A stretch of DNA of 64,000 nucleotides from assembly GCA_030248225.1 (NCBI GenBank), contig JASANE010019514.1:1-64000 (forward strand), written 5' to 3'. This document shows positions 44,213 to 56,640 of this stretch, in pieces (the stretch's first letter is position 1; the number at the start of each line of letters is the position of its first letter). The notes beneath the pieces were generated by a model, which ran no database searches, had not been told where the DNA came from, and was given only the letters and a program-made list of their open reading frames with translations. The translations under genes were made by a program, and so were the position numbers. This DNA is from Trileptium ribeirensis. Taxonomy: Eukaryota > Nematoda > Enoplea > Enoplida > Thoracostomopsidae.

Positions 44213-44550
44213 GAACAGTCAACAGCCCTCCGAAAAGTGGGGGGCATGTGCATTCGCGGGTAAAATTTCAAATGGAGCAGGGGAAGAAATCTTGCTTAAA
44301 AATGCTAAACACGTCCATATTTTCATATAGTTTTCCTGCCGTGCATGTATCTGTAAGCTGTGAAACGACGTATTAGCATTATAAATAGTGGTAATTCATG
44401 TTTTAAAAACAATTTGCAAACAAAAAACATAAATTTTCAGACAAAGAATCTATGGATTTAGTTGAACATGGGGGTCTCGGCCAAACGGGTGGGGGCGGAC
44501 GTGGGGATTTGGAAAGTGGGAGTTCCACATACTTGCACTGACTGGTCTGA
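44213..44550 (+). repeat. Family W dispersed repeat, copy 2
   Basis: Runs from CAGCCCTCCGAAAAGTGGGG to GGGGATTTGGAAAGTGGGA. It is collinear with 20800-21100 and contains the X-block core AAACAATTTGCAAACA..AAACATAAATTTTCAGAC. Confidence 0.7.
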
Positions 44551-44577
44551 TTATTGCACATGTTATGATGATATCAG

Positions 44578-44790
44578 TATCACCAAGAGTCCATTACGGA
44601 AGAGTATGACACGTCCCTGCACTCACGTGTTAGCCCGTGTTTGATGCCGCGGGCGTTTTCGGCCTTACCCCTCCAGTTTCTGGGGGGGGGGGGTAAGGCC
44701 CAAAACGCCCGCGTCATCAAATACTGGTTTACATGTGAGTGCACTGAAGTGTCATACTCTTCCCTAATGCACTCTTGGTATCACTAATTG
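44578..44790. repeat. Large foldback palindrome (about 95-bp arms)
   Basis: The left arm CACCAAGAGTCCATTACGG ... GCGGGCGTTTTCGGCCTTACCCC is inverted in the right arm, GGGGTAAGGCCCAAAACGCCCGC ... CCTAATGCACTCTTGGT. The arms are about 95 bp, roughly four-fifths identical, with a short loop containing a G-run (TTTCTGGGGGG). Confidence 0.8.
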
Positions 44791-46893
44791 ATGATTGTAG
44801 ATACAAAAATATAAGTTCTTATTTCGTCGAATTTATCTTAACAACGTAGCGAGAATGCTAAGCTTGAATTGGAACTGAATAGAAAGGTTTTGTTTGTTTA
44901 TTACCTGCTGCGGGGCTGCTAATTACTGTAAATACTAAAATTTATTTGCTGTAGTCCAGTGTGGTTGAACCAGTCATGGAAATAACGCAGTTGGATCCCA
45001 GGCCGCAAAAGCTACACGGCATTTCTACGTAACGTGATCCCATGATCTTCGAGCTCACCACGATTTCGGCAGTTTCTTCATGTAAATTTTGGCCTCCCCA
45101 GGCCGTCCCTGCCCGTACCAGTTTTTTCTGGTCACATCAAAATAATCGTCTTAACGATAAATCCCTGAATTAAATGAAGCATCGCTCCAGCTAAAAGGGT
45201 TTTCAGCAAATACGCAGTCAGAGCAAGGACAGACACATTGTAAGGACATACAGAAAATTCAGTTACATTACATCTTAAGGTACAGTAATAAGACACCTGT
45301 TAACCTGGGAGCAATGTTTTCCGCTTAGCTAACATAGCGAAAATTCCCTAGCTATTTTGTTTAACAATTTTATTTCCCACCATTGTTGGAACTGAAGACT
45401 TCAACTCATTACAGTAATATATGGCGTGGAATTCTTGTGGGTTAGATTAATTTCGAGCGATGGATTATGTGCGCTGACACCCAGTTATACTGTCATGCAG
45501 CAATGTGATCTACATCTAACCGGCTACCGTGTGAGCCATTGTAAAGCTTCGTCGGTGTTGACGCAGCAATCGGTTTGTAATTGTATAATTAATAGTTTCG
45601 ATTCCATTATCGGATGCGATCTTCGCTAAATGATATATTCAGATCTCTTTCCCTTATTTTGCGGTGCCAGCAAAGCCGATTTTGGTGCTTGTAATTTCAA
45701 TATCTTCGTAGAGGCGTTGCCTCCAAGATTTTCTTGTACCCCCATAACAACATATTATGTTCTTTTGCCATTCTGTGGCTGAGCGTATAACGCTCATTTT
45801 GGCAGTATGGAAGCAGACCTGCTCATATGGCCAAACACAAGTCGCCCTCTTTATATACTTTGTGATCGTCAACTGCCCGACCTACAGTAAAAGACATAAA
45901 TAGGTTTTCTCTCAAGGTCCATCATTAATGACCAAGTTTCACGCCCATATAGTAATTTGTCATTACGCATGTATAGTGAATTTCTGTTATTTTGTTTTGA
46001 TGGAGAGTGCGGTTATTCCAAATCGAACACAAGTTGATGGATAAGAATAGTGCGAGCTATTATTGTTAAATAATATAATGTTAAAGACCAAATTTGTCTG
46101 TAAATTTTACTGGAATCGTGTCTAGAGATTACAACTTTGTTTAACCACTGTGCTCATTTTGAATAACATTCGATTGACTTCTGTAATCCGGTGTGGGGCA
46201 CCGCCTGGATTTTCGTTGCCCGACTAGCGCGAAAATCGACTTGCCAGTTTACTGGTCGTCAGCTAATTTTCCGGTTGGTATTATACAGCGCTCTCGGCTG
46301 ACCTCTCCAATATTAATTTTGGCAAATTTTTTGTATTTTTATTAAAAGCTATTTCTGACGAGTACTGTAAATAATATTTGCTCTTTCTATAAATCTGCAG
46401 TTTCTATTACTGTGTAACAAATACTGAATTTATGCCCATCAACCTTGAAAGTAGCCTATAATAGCAACCTAACTAATAATAGGCGGCCTTCTTTGCTCAC
46501 GGAATAAGAGTAAACCAGATATTCCTCTACGCGGGAGAGTTCTATGCTATTCAAACGATTGCATTCTTTTTATTACAGCCACATCGGTTAATTTTTTATG
46601 TTTGTTTGTAAAAAGTGGAAAGGGCCATCGTCACCCACCTCCTTGCGGCGACCATGGCTCTACGCTACATTATTTGAATTTTTGTTGTCTACATGTGATC
46701 AGACGAATCAGATACCTTTTCAATAACTGGCAGGCGACTTAAAGCGGTCGCGTTCAAAATTATTCCGATATATCCACTATGGGATAAGACATCGCTGCTT
46801 AGTACTTAATACATTTGCATACGCACAGATCTAATATTGATTGCAGTATAAGAAGATTTAAAATATTATACATGTATTGAGGAAAAGTTATGC

Positions 46894-47344
46894 ATGAGTA
46901 AACTTTGTCATTACCGATATCGAATCGCAAACCCTTGTTACGGAAAACAGATTCAATCGGTTTTTCGCTAACCGAAAATTGACAAAATCTAATTCAAGTT
47001 CCAGAAAGTAAACCTTGTGTTCGAACAGAATTTCGATGATTTTAGTTTGCAGAATTTCTGTTGCCTAATGTATTATCATTATTAAATTTGGATTATACAG
47101 TGTTCGCGAACAAATCTAATGCAAAGATGACGTCACAATCAAATCGACAAATTTTCGTTCTCAAACGTTTGGGTAATTTTACTTCAATTTTCGCGAACAC
47201 AAAATGGTTAGATTTCAATTGCGAACGCTGTGCTTGCGAACAGTTTTACGCCGAATTTCAATTGACCAAAAAAGCGTTCCGTAACAAATTTTATCCAAAA
47301 ATACAAAATAGGATGGTTGCTGGGGTCACTTTAAGTTTACTCAC
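46894..47344. mobile_element. Family A TIR element, copy 3 (451 bp)
   Basis: The left end ATGAGTAAACTT and inverted right end AAGTTTACTCAC match copy 2, and the interior is nearly collinear with it (CATTACCGATATCGAATC, GTGTTCGCGAACAAAT, AAATCGACAAATTTTCGTTCTC). About 30 bp of the left arm is deleted. GC flanks both ends, with ATGC/GCAT around it. Confidence 0.8.
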
Positions 47345-50139
47345 GCATTGCGTTTCGTCGTAGCAAGCTTTAAATAAACTATAATTTATTAGTACAATAC
47401 ATAGAAATCAAATTATACGTAACAAAACCGTCACAGCACAACATTATATGCTGTTAAGTACACCGATATGCCGGAAAGCCTACCCGACCGGCCTACTGCG
47501 AATATTATGTATTGTTGATTTTGTAATCGAACAATGTATTTTTGATATAAATTTTTATTATATGAAATAATATGTTAAGAGTTGTGTATATTAATTTAAT
47601 AACTTTTTATACAATATTTGGCACAATATTTAAGACATGATTGTTTCAATTCCGTGTATATATAATGTGCCTGTATGCAGAAGCATGTCGGTCGGTGGAG
47701 ATCCCAACTAAGAAAACGGGTTTTACTTAGTGAAATTTAAAGAATCAAAAACCTGAATGCATGCGTTCTACCCATATGCAATAAAAACGCACCATTTGCG
47801 TGAAACCATCGAAAGTTATGGTTTAGAAACGAATTAAACCCGGCAATTTTGACCAAATCATATTTATAATATCGTCCTGTTTTGGTTATATATATTAAAC
47901 ACAAGCGAAATTTTCGTGAGTTCATTTTGTGGAGCCAAACATTTTAATATAATATAAAAGATATACATTGCCACTTGGTCTAAAACTTTGATGGGTAAAG
48001 TGTATTTTATATATCGACAGTTTCGGCACTTTGTTGGACATTGTGGTTGTAAAAATTGTGATCAATCGGTGCTATTATACACTATGATTTTTCTCCTCAA
48101 GTAGCAAAATCTGTTTCAAATTTCGAAAATTGTACTATGTAGAAAAATTCCAAAGCTAAATCCTCAAATTTCTGCATATCTTAACTCAAAAGTTTTAGAC
48201 AGGCTAAATCAAAAATACACGCCAAAAAATTTAGGTGTTTAACACTCGTCTTTAGCTGATTGCATATAGTTCCTTTTTCTAACATATATAAAACGTGTAT
48301 TGCCCGTTAAGGTTGGCTTGCGTATTGCCAGTGTACCTTCCAGGGTCAGAAGTGGAATCCGTGCTATGTTGTTATTTAGCCGTTGTATATATACGTACTG
48401 TGTTTTTTGTTTTGTCATCGATTCTACTACACCAGTCAACATAAACATGACTTATATAGGTTGTGTGATTATTTTGACGCTGTAAACTGTGATATTTATA
48501 TACTTATTTTAGATTTACTGATCAAGAAACTTCAGTAAAATTTTAATCAATGTATGCATACCTATACAGCATTGTTAAAGATTTAGGTTATACGTATATT
48601 GAAAACTGAGCTGTTAGAATTTTCTTAATTATGCATTTAATATGGGTCCAAGTAACCCTGAGGTGGCGTTACGTTATAACGTCAGAAAAATAGCATCCCA
48701 GAGCGGGGGTTCGGCTGGCGTCAGCCCCACTTTCTAGGCCTATATCGAGAGCAGCGTTGTTTGCATTTTATATTCGTTGACCTATATAAATATGTGTGAA
48801 TTTGTTAATTATGTCGGCCCATTATTCAGCTTCCGTGATTTACTTCCGTCTGGTATGAAGCAGTGTGGGAACGGACCTTCTGCGATTTCAGTAGGGCTCA
48901 ATTTCTCGGTGCTGTTTGTGAGCAAAATTTTTTATTGGGCATTTTGAATCTTCGAGTGTCATTCATTCATTTGTGACACAGTGCATTTGTCCGCTACTAG
49001 TGACGTGTAAAACCGTGAAGCTCTTTACGCTGCAGTGTATCAACTTTTGTCAACCTTCAAGGACGGCTTACATTTCGGAGCAGGACCTATAGCAACCACA
49101 GTTACCTGGTGGTTTCCAGTGCGCATGGAGTAAGCGTAGATTAAATATTGTTCTACGCTACTTTCTTTCCCAATTGTGGTCGGGCGAATTCGAGAACTCT
49201 TACTTGGTAGTCCAATTTCTCGTTGCTTCCGTAGTATAACAGTATAACGCTACTTTGCACTGAGCGCCTATTTGCGTGCGCACGGGCCTAATACTGATTG
49301 CAGCGCAAGAAAGACATTTGCTTAAGTCATGTGGTAAACCATAAATATAACATGCTGTTTATCGATAGTCCTTTAATTTTGGATGGAGAATCAGCAAGAA
49401 ATGACCATTCGGCTAAAGTCGGCGGTTACTCAGGTATTTAATTACACAGTCCGCGCAGAAAAGTCTAGCCGTCGGCGAGAATAATATGATAAATCAAAAA
49501 CTTGTCAAAATATGGAAGTATTGACATTACCCCGAGCAGTGCCTGCTTTATCCAAGTGCTATGTTAATTTTTCCCGAGTTCTGGCAAAATCCATCAGTTT
49601 CAGAAACTGGTACGAAATCTTTTCACGTGAAGTAATTTCAATAATGGAAAGCGCGAAAAGTTGGAGGGACGACGAGCTACGTCCACATACCAAAAATGAC
49701 ATTTGGAAGTTTGAAAGCTACTGGACACAGATTTGGCAATCCCTTCTATTGGTTTTGGACATATATATCAACCACTTTGAAATATAATTTGAAAGCTACA
49801 ATTTTTAATTTGGTGGTGTCAAATTTCGAGCAAAAGGCTAGCCGTCGTAAAAGTAGGCCAACTGGAAAAGTCTATAAGCAAGGTTCAATAAGAAAAACTG
49901 GAGGCTACATGCAGTAGATAGTAGTTATGCGTTATGCCTTTTAAATCCGGAAAGAATCCAAATAGTGTCAACATTACCGAAGCTTACTATATATGGATTT
50001 TGGTCTAAAATTTTATTTTGGCTATCTGTTAGACAGTTTCGACAAAGTTGTAGATAAATTGGTATAGTATAAAGGTTATAGGTATGTTCAACCACTGTCA
50101 AGGTTTAACCCATACATAGATAATCAACCGCAAACTAAT

Positions 50140-50634
50140 TTAGAAACACCAATACCTTCCTAAATTGGGTATTTTGTTCTCGTATACAGTTGCCATAGGG
50201 TTATCGGCTACATATATTGGCCAGACCTCTGATGGAATCGTAAACAGAAAATTCCAGTATAAATTCTGCCAACAAACAGTTTTCGTAGTTTTGTGGAGTA
50301 CCCCAACATCGTTTCTGTGATACATTAAGCACAATATATGTACATGAGCATATTTCGATGCTGAATCGGTCAGCTTTATTTGCTGTCTATGAGTATATTC
50401 GTAACTGTGTACACACGATAAATCGTAGGTAACATTAGCTGTTATGGCTATACAAGTTAAATATGTTTTCACTACTACGAAAGAAATGCGACGTTCGGCA
50501 TTCAGAACAAACCCGCAGTGTACGATAATGAGGTCGGCATGGACTGGCCGTACCGATGTACGAACCCGCGGTTTGGAGAGTTCGATGTTCATATTCAATT
50601 TAGCAAAGAAACTTGCTTTGTATTTATCCATCAT
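50140..50634 (-). CDS. Doubtful 164-codon open frame
   Basis: The longest single open frame in the intergenic space, starting MMDKYKASFF. I do not recognise the sequence. It has no signal peptide, no clear membrane segment and no motif repeats. Its composition (many Val, His, Tyr, Cys; scattered rare pairs) is not clearly protein-like, and a frame this long could arise by chance in 64 kb. It overlaps an 83-codon frame on the other strand. It is kept only because of its length. Confidence 0.12.
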   Translation of the reverse strand: MMDKYKASFFAKLNMNIELSKPRVRTSVRPVHADLIIVHCGFVLNAERRISFVVVKTYLTCIAITANVTYDLSCVHSYEYTHRQQIKLTDSASKYAHVHILCLMYHRNDVGVLHKTTKTVCWQNLYWNFLFTIPSEVWPIYVADNPMATVYENKIPNLGRYWCF

Positions 50635-51460
50635 TTACGGGACACATGGATTATTCGGCACTCCTCTTAGTGTCACACGTAATGGCTGTATATAATCAAT
50701 ATGTTCAGAGCTGGACTTGGCTGAACTGTACGTTTTGTGTCAAAAAAGTCCGGATGGACTATGTTTCACCCGAACAAGTTCAGGTAGACACGTTACATTA
50801 TTAAGACCACGCGCGCCCATCGTAAATGGTTCATTGTAGGCGCTAGTTAAATCTCTCAATGCAATGTCATCAGTTCAAGCTCAATTTACTTACTATGTAT
50901 TAATGCCTGGCCCCTATTGATGATATGAGCCCTACTGAGCATGTGACGTGAAAACTAAGGGGTCCGATCGAAATTATAAAAACAACATGACTTGAGATAT
51001 ATTGTATAAATGCACAGTGTGAACATAACTGGCTTTCTAAATTGAGTATCCGCAGTTTAGCGAGGCCCTCATAATGTCGGAACTGGAGGTCCTACCCCAG
51101 TGGTCGGTACGATCCTGGCGTCCGAATTTTCGCACCGCAAAACATAGTCCATTTAGTTCGGTTCCAGGTGAAAAGTTAGTCCATGCTATTTCGTCGTGAC
51201 TGCACGCACTACAATGTTTTCTGCAATATGTACGTCACGCGTTTCAACACTGTTTTTGTGCTTGCGCTGTGCATCTCCGTATAGCCTGTGTTTGCGTTCT
51301 TTTTAATAGGTCATCAGAAATGCTTGCTTAATCAAATATCTAGTAACGGCAGTTTATATTGAAATTTTTTTCACAAATTAAATTAGGTATACATACTCAA
51401 AGTTAACCATCTCCTTCTTAAACCAAAGCTTAGCTTGCACAATCTTGAACAAACTTTTGT

Positions 51461-51537
51461 TCTGACCGCAGATCGAACCTAGATCGTTCGTTCAACTCTT
51501 GGTCGCTAGCCACTACGCCATTTAGGAACTGTTGTTC
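51461..51537 (-). repeat. tRNA-derived SINE head
   Basis: On the minus strand, TGGCGTAGTGGCTAGCGACC is a good A box and GGTTCGATCTGC a good B box, 41 bp apart as in tRNAs. The acceptor stem does not pair. It shares CCTAAAT.GCGTA.TGG.TA.CGA and the B-box context with 55752-55822. Confidence 0.6.
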
Positions 51538-52869
51538 GGTTCCATAACGAACCTCACAACGCCAACAAACAACAACGCACGTACAAACGCATACCCACAG
51601 ACATACTCGGTAATCAAATCACCGAGCAATGTGCGCAGCGACACATATGTCAATATGCTAACAGAATGGTAAAAATAGTTTTCCTCAATATGTTATAATA
51701 ATATATCTCTAGACGTGGTTTTGGCCAAAACTACATTACAATAAGGCTGGATGTACGTGCAAAAACGCGGCTGTACCAACAAAAAAATTGTTTGCAGGTT
51801 CAAAAATATAAACATACAATTGTTCATTTTGAAAAAAATAAATTTTTGACTTGGTCAGTTCGAACCTAAAAATTCTTCAATTGCGTCACTAGCTGTAACA
51901 TATATAGGATTAGGGCTCGAGCATTTCGTCGTAGTGCGCATATGCATGAACACTTGGCGTAACTACGACAGACGACCTTTAATATGCCGTATTGCATACA
52001 ATCCCTGTATTTTGTTTATAGATCTGCCTGATGCCTTTGTGCCGTTTTTACAGCCAGTCCTTCTAACAGTTCGATAGTTATGCCAAGCTAAACTTGATTT
52101 TTAAATTATTCCATCCTGTTCTTTTATTTTTTAAAAAGCGTTACTGAGCTGTATCTAGTCCACGAAAATAAGCGATTTTCTGTTCCGTACCATTTTATTT
52201 TAGTTTAAAGTTTTGTGTTGGGTTTAAATTACAAAGAATTGTGTTCACCAATACTGGTACATAGCTGTTGTATAGGTCTGATTCGTGTATCATGTCACTG
52301 ATACATCATATTTCTTCGCAAACAGCCATGCATGAATTTGTCAAGCGTCATGTTGGATGGTTCGAAATGTAAAAATGTCTATTTTTTGTCTTATTTCAGA
52401 ATAACTGGAATAGTTTGGTTGAAACTGTGAATGCGCTCGTTTTTTATTAAATATATTTCATGTAAATTCCGCAGTGACGGCGAGAATGCCTAGCCTCAGG
52501 TAATGGTATAAACAGGCCTCTATTCTAGTCTAAAATATTTAAACTCTGGTAGAATGGCGGTGTCGTCTTACATACAGGTTTAACAGTGACCAGACGTATA
52601 TAGGTAATCATCAAACATCGTTCCGGTAAGTTCGTATGCCCAGTCGAAGGGTCTTGTCGGTTAGCCATACCTCCCAGCCGGATATTGTCAATTATTAAGA
52701 TACAGCGCCAAATTCAGTAACATTCCACTGAAATAATGAGCTGGTTCAGAATCTATCTAACTCCGCCACTTTTATAACAATTCGTTTTCAGTTTTTTTGG
52801 GTTGTTAATGGTCCCCGTTAGTAGTTTTCGAAAAGAATTTCTCCATACATGTATAATCAGAGCCTAATG

Positions 52870-53060
52870 TAATGTAGCGGACATTGTGTTTTGCTGGAGT
52901 GAAAGCTTTTAAATTCCGTCTGTGTGTATCATCGGCCATAACTCAGGTACGACCTAATCAATTTTCAAGATCTTGGGCTCATTCGAACTGGTATAGTAGA
53001 TTTTTTTCATTTGAGGTCTGATTCCGGGGTCAAAGGTCAAAATGAGTGTTTTTATAGTAA
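52870..53060 (+). repeat. Solo piece of the higher-order array family
   Basis: AATGTAGCGGACATTGTGTT, AAATTCCGTCTGTGTGTATC, CGGCCATAACTCAGG, TTGGGCTCATTCGAACTGG and GGGGTCAAAGGTCAAAATGA repeat, in order, the head of the units at 23224-25060. Confidence 0.7.
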
Positions 53061-53905
53061 TGTGGTTGAATTTGTGCTGTAATATGTGATATCAACATAT
53101 AGCATATCGGCGAGCTCATTAGCTGCGCACGCTAAAGACGTAGGTGATGCTTCACTAGGCTACCCAGTCTCGATAGAGTTATTAGTTTTATAAATCATGC
53201 AAACCGCATTGGCGAGCGTCATCGAATGTTGTGAAAATCAGCTTAGTCTGTTCATGGGTTAGGCTTAGGATCTCATAAATGGAGTAGCTGATAACCCGTG
53301 AACCGATACAGCTGATTTTTACAAATTCGAGTGCGACAGAGTAACTATTGAAAAGCCAAAAATGTCATAAAAGTTGAGGAAATGGATAATTTCTGAACCA
53401 GCTTGATGTACCTACTGAGTTGAATGGTACTAAAATTGTCGTTGTATCTTCAAAATGGATCAATTTCCGGCTGTGGTGGGGGCTAACCTTAAAGACCCCA
53501 GTCGGCTGTGACACTTAGGTTTTCTACAAGTCAATGGTTTTGTAAGCAAGGATCGGATATCCTTCCTTTGAAGTTTTACGGCGTGGCCAGTAGATTTAGC
53601 TTTGACTCACAATTACGTTTCCAGTCAGCGTGGAGGACCTATAGACAAAATTTACACTACCTATATACTAGTAATATAGAGGTTTTAAAGAAATCGTAGA
53701 AACATTTCACGCACCGGAGTTAGTGTAGTTTGATTCCTTTATACAACCTAACAGATAACGGAGATTTAATCATGAATGTCCAACAACAGGGGTGTCCGAG
53801 TTAACAAACGTTCACTTTGCACTAAAGATTCATAAAACAGTTGGTGTATATGTAGATACCCTCTAAAGTTTTTTCAGATTAAAAAATATAATAAATAGTG
53901 TAGAG

Positions 53906-54340
53906 ATGGCATCGTTGTCTGCGGATCTGCAATGGGAGCTTTTGCGCAAAAATAATTGCTTCACTATCCGCCAGCGCGGGATCAAGAAGACGTTCACGAA
54001 GGAGCCCTTCAATTTGAAAGGTATCAATAGCTTTCGGTATAACGGCTTAATTCAGAAAAAGGCAGTGAACATTCAGCCTACGTCGGACAGGAAAGCTATC
54101 ATGTTTTCATACAAAAAGGGACGAGATCAGCGCAAGCCAAGCAAAGCTGTCGCTCGGACTGTGATGAAGAAGGATCCTCGCCGCGTAATGTCCAGTGTTG
54201 GAAAGTTTATGAAGTCGGGCCATTATTCTCCACGCCATGCCAAGCTGGCGCAACGTCGCGTTAGTCGTATTCTTAATTCTCAGAAGCAACCAACGTTACT
54301 TCGAGCCCGGAATGCGAATAAAAAACGTTCTGCTGAATAG
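53906..54340 (+). CDS. RPL28: 60S ribosomal protein L28 (eL28)
   Basis: A 144-residue basic protein of the large ribosomal subunit; the usual length is about 137. The family signature is clear from the start: LQWELLRKNNCF, FTKEPFNLKGINSFRYNGLI (residues 32-51), QRKPSKAVARTVMKKDPR and RRVSRILNSQKQPTLLRAR near the end. The reading frame is complete, with no disabling change. The start ATG follows GTGTAGAG. There are no introns in the coding part, whereas many animal RPL28 genes are split; a TTTTTTCAG at 53870-53878 could be an acceptor of a 5' UTR intron. No poly-A tract follows the stop, so a recent processed copy is not favoured. It could be the working gene or an old, still intact retrocopy. 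Confidence 0.93.
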   Translation: MASLSADLQWELLRKNNCFTIRQRGIKKTFTKEPFNLKGINSFRYNGLIQKKAVNIQPTSDRKAIMFSYKKGRDQRKPSKAVARTVMKKDPRRVMSSVGKFMKSGHYSPRHAKLAQRRVSRILNSQKQPTLLRARNANKKRSAE

Positions 54341-54841
54341 AGTTCTACCTATATCGTTAATTATATTATATTTTACCTTGAACTGCAAAGTGTGTAAAAT
54401 ATTTTGCTGTGCCACATGAATCTAAAGTTTTGTATAATATATAGGCATCCATAGTGCTAGTGGAATATAAATGCATACTGTTATATACTTGAGCAGGCGG
54501 TAGATATGCATATAGACCCCAACGCTTTTGTGCCTTCCTGAATTTTCATCTTTTTGTTGTGAAAACATATGTGTTTGCTGATATATGGAAATAAGTATTA
54601 TGTCTGAAGATATAACTAACGTACGTACAAATATGTATAGGTATATTGGAACAGCGTGCGTCTCGCAGTCATGTTCTATTGCTCCTGTCATATAATCTTG
54701 ATGAGCATTGCCCTGTGGCCACCTTGCTGTAAGGCACACTCTTGTAAAATCTGCACGAGATTGCTTGGAATGTCAACAGATACAGTCGGAACTGGTGTGC
54801 CTCTATATTCATTGTGCTTCGGTCTGACTGTCTCGGAAAAT

Positions 54842-54843
54842 TA

Positions 54844-54880
<37 letters not shown>
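54842..54880. repeat. (TA)n microsatellite
   Basis: Thirty-nine bases of alternating TA with a single interruption (TATACATATA). Confidence 0.95.
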
Positions 54881-54881
<1 letters not shown>

Positions 54882-55751
54882 AATATTTCTATGCAGGTTA
54901 TAACAATGACATGCTAATACACAGTTATATCTCTTGTATCTGTTCGTGTACAGGTGTAGTATACTTATAGTCTTATGTAATAGGTATATAGCGAGCTATA
55001 TACATTATTCCCTGGTGTACAGTAATTTTTAGATACTTATGCGGCGTTCATGTTATAATGTCCCCCAATATTTACAACCTATGTGCACCTCACTGTGTCA
55101 GGCACACTGTCAACAACAAGGTGTCTTAGACACCACCGTATTAGATGCAGACGGTGTCAGCTACAGTTAGTTCGCGCCAAATTGGTAGCTGACTATGTAC
55201 GGCACCTTAAACGAAAGATGTAGTAGCTAGGGCTGTATCATACGTACTCAGCAATTGATTCACGATATGTATGTGACCATGACTGTCTAGGTGGTATGGT
55301 CGTGACTATAGGGGTTCCAAACACGCGAGTTAACATTGAGACAAAGCAATTGTGTCGATTATGAGTATATGAGAGGTTAACATGCACAATTTTTATAGTT
55401 ATCGATTTATGGTGGTCCAGCTTTGACAATATTTTTGTTGTTGTTTGTTTCTGTTTGAACCAATAAAACTGATGATTTTTTGGTCCAAGAGCGTTTAACA
55501 TGGGCTTCAAAAGTACACCTACATGAAGGTCTTAGTTTTCAACATTGCTTGTTAAAATTTCTTTTATTGCCATTCTCGCAACTAAAAAAATTTCAACATT
55601 ATGTTTCCACGTTCTTTTTAATCCTTGCATGCTTGGCGTCTCTCGTTTGCGACTGTGTGCATTGCGACGCGATGTGCTGGGCGTGTTATGCAATGTAGAT
55701 TTGCATGTGCATTGTTCGTTCGCTCTGCGAAGTTCAAGGAACCGATTAACA

Positions 55752-55822
55752 TCTCCTAAATAGCGTAATGGTTAACGAACAAGTCTGTCGCCAAAAGCGA
55801 TCCAGGTTCCATTCGCAGGTGC
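55752..55822 (+). repeat. tRNA-derived SINE head
   Basis: TAGCGTAATGGTTAACGAAC (A box) and GGTTCCATTCGC (B box, mutated) are at tRNA spacing. The sequence around them is related to the minus-strand head at 51461-51537, so both belong to one family. Confidence 0.6.
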
Positions 55823-56126
55823 GGGAATACCTAATTCATGGAGAAAGGAGAATTATGCAATGTGTTCAAAAAAGTGCATTTACTGCATGGAACAGGTATT
55901 TGCTGGGTGGCCCCAACCTTGAATACAAAGAAATTGTCTTGAAAACCTTGAATTTCTAGACCTCCAAAGTAAAATCGTTGAAAGTGAACTGCCGAGCCTA
56001 GAAAATAGTATCAAGCACAAAAGTTATAAACTCTTGGCTGTTTGCTTTCGTAGTGGATTGCCCTGCAATAAATTTGCGTTTCTATAACGATCTAAAGCAG
56101 TCTAAGCTTCACACGATGACCCTAGT

Positions 56127-56640
56127 TTGCTAGACACATGTACTTGTGGTTTACACGTGATTACTGGTGCGTTCCAATCTGAACATCGTGACACAGGCTG
56201 GAACATCAAATCTTTTCTGTGTTCATTATATTGGTTTTTCAAAGATAGATCTTCACGAAGGGGGATCTATACCGACGGTACTGAATCTTCAAAGTGGTCC
56301 CATAAGTTTTGTGTGGTTCGATGGGTTGAAAACGTTGCAGTTGCTGGTCCAGCCCTGGATGACGACGTACTAAAGCTGGTGGCGATTGATATTGAGAATT
56401 CGGACAGTCCTAAACCCACGGCCAAAATCGGTTTCGGGGCGGATGTGGAATTGCGGCAATCAGGGGCTTCAGACTTTCAGAAGATGGCATTCTACAGTGA
56501 CTGCCGCAAGTTATACGTCAATACAACTGCAAAGATTATAGAAATATCTCCTTTGAAATACAAAATTATTGTACGAGCTGCAAGCTGGTTGTCCCCGGTT
56601 TAATCGTTACAAGCTTACTAAGACTATGATGAATACTCTG
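56127..56640 (+). pseudogene. hAT-superfamily transposase relic
   Basis: The open frame to 56603 reads CGLHVITGAF near its start, then W and an R-R-D/G-type stretch, then SHKFCVVRWVENVAVAG, then LVAIDIE and KIGFGADVELRQSG, then FYSDCRKLYVNTTAKIIEI and SPLKYKIIVRAAS. These blocks follow in order the DDE/RNase H-like region of hAT transposases of the type domesticated in several animal zinc-finger proteins. About 90 residues expected between the WVENV block and LVAIDIE are missing, and neither N-terminal DNA-binding domain nor C-terminal dimerisation domain is visible, so the protein cannot be active. Related sequence may run on to about 56720. Whether it once moved the family C MITEs cannot be told from this fragment. 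Confidence 0.82.

Larger units (their letters stand above)
44077..53905. other. Intergenic, MEAK7 to RPL28
   Basis: No gene with a recognised domain. Contents are listed separately: a family W copy, a foldback palindrome, family A copy 3, a SINE-like head and a piece of the higher-order array family. The longest open frame (50140-50634, minus) is doubtful. 44800-46890 and 47350-50130 show nothing else supported. Confidence 0.6.
54341..56126. other. Intergenic, RPL28 to hAT relic
   Basis: Contains a TA microsatellite and a SINE-like head. Short open frames at 54422-54739 (minus) and 55480-55698 have no recognisable domain. No AATAAA is seen close behind RPL28. Confidence 0.5.

Noticed and set aside
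50140..50634. 164-codon minus-strand frame as a confident gene
   Set aside because: No recognisable domain, composition not clearly protein-like, and within what chance allows for the window size. Kept only as a low-confidence entry.
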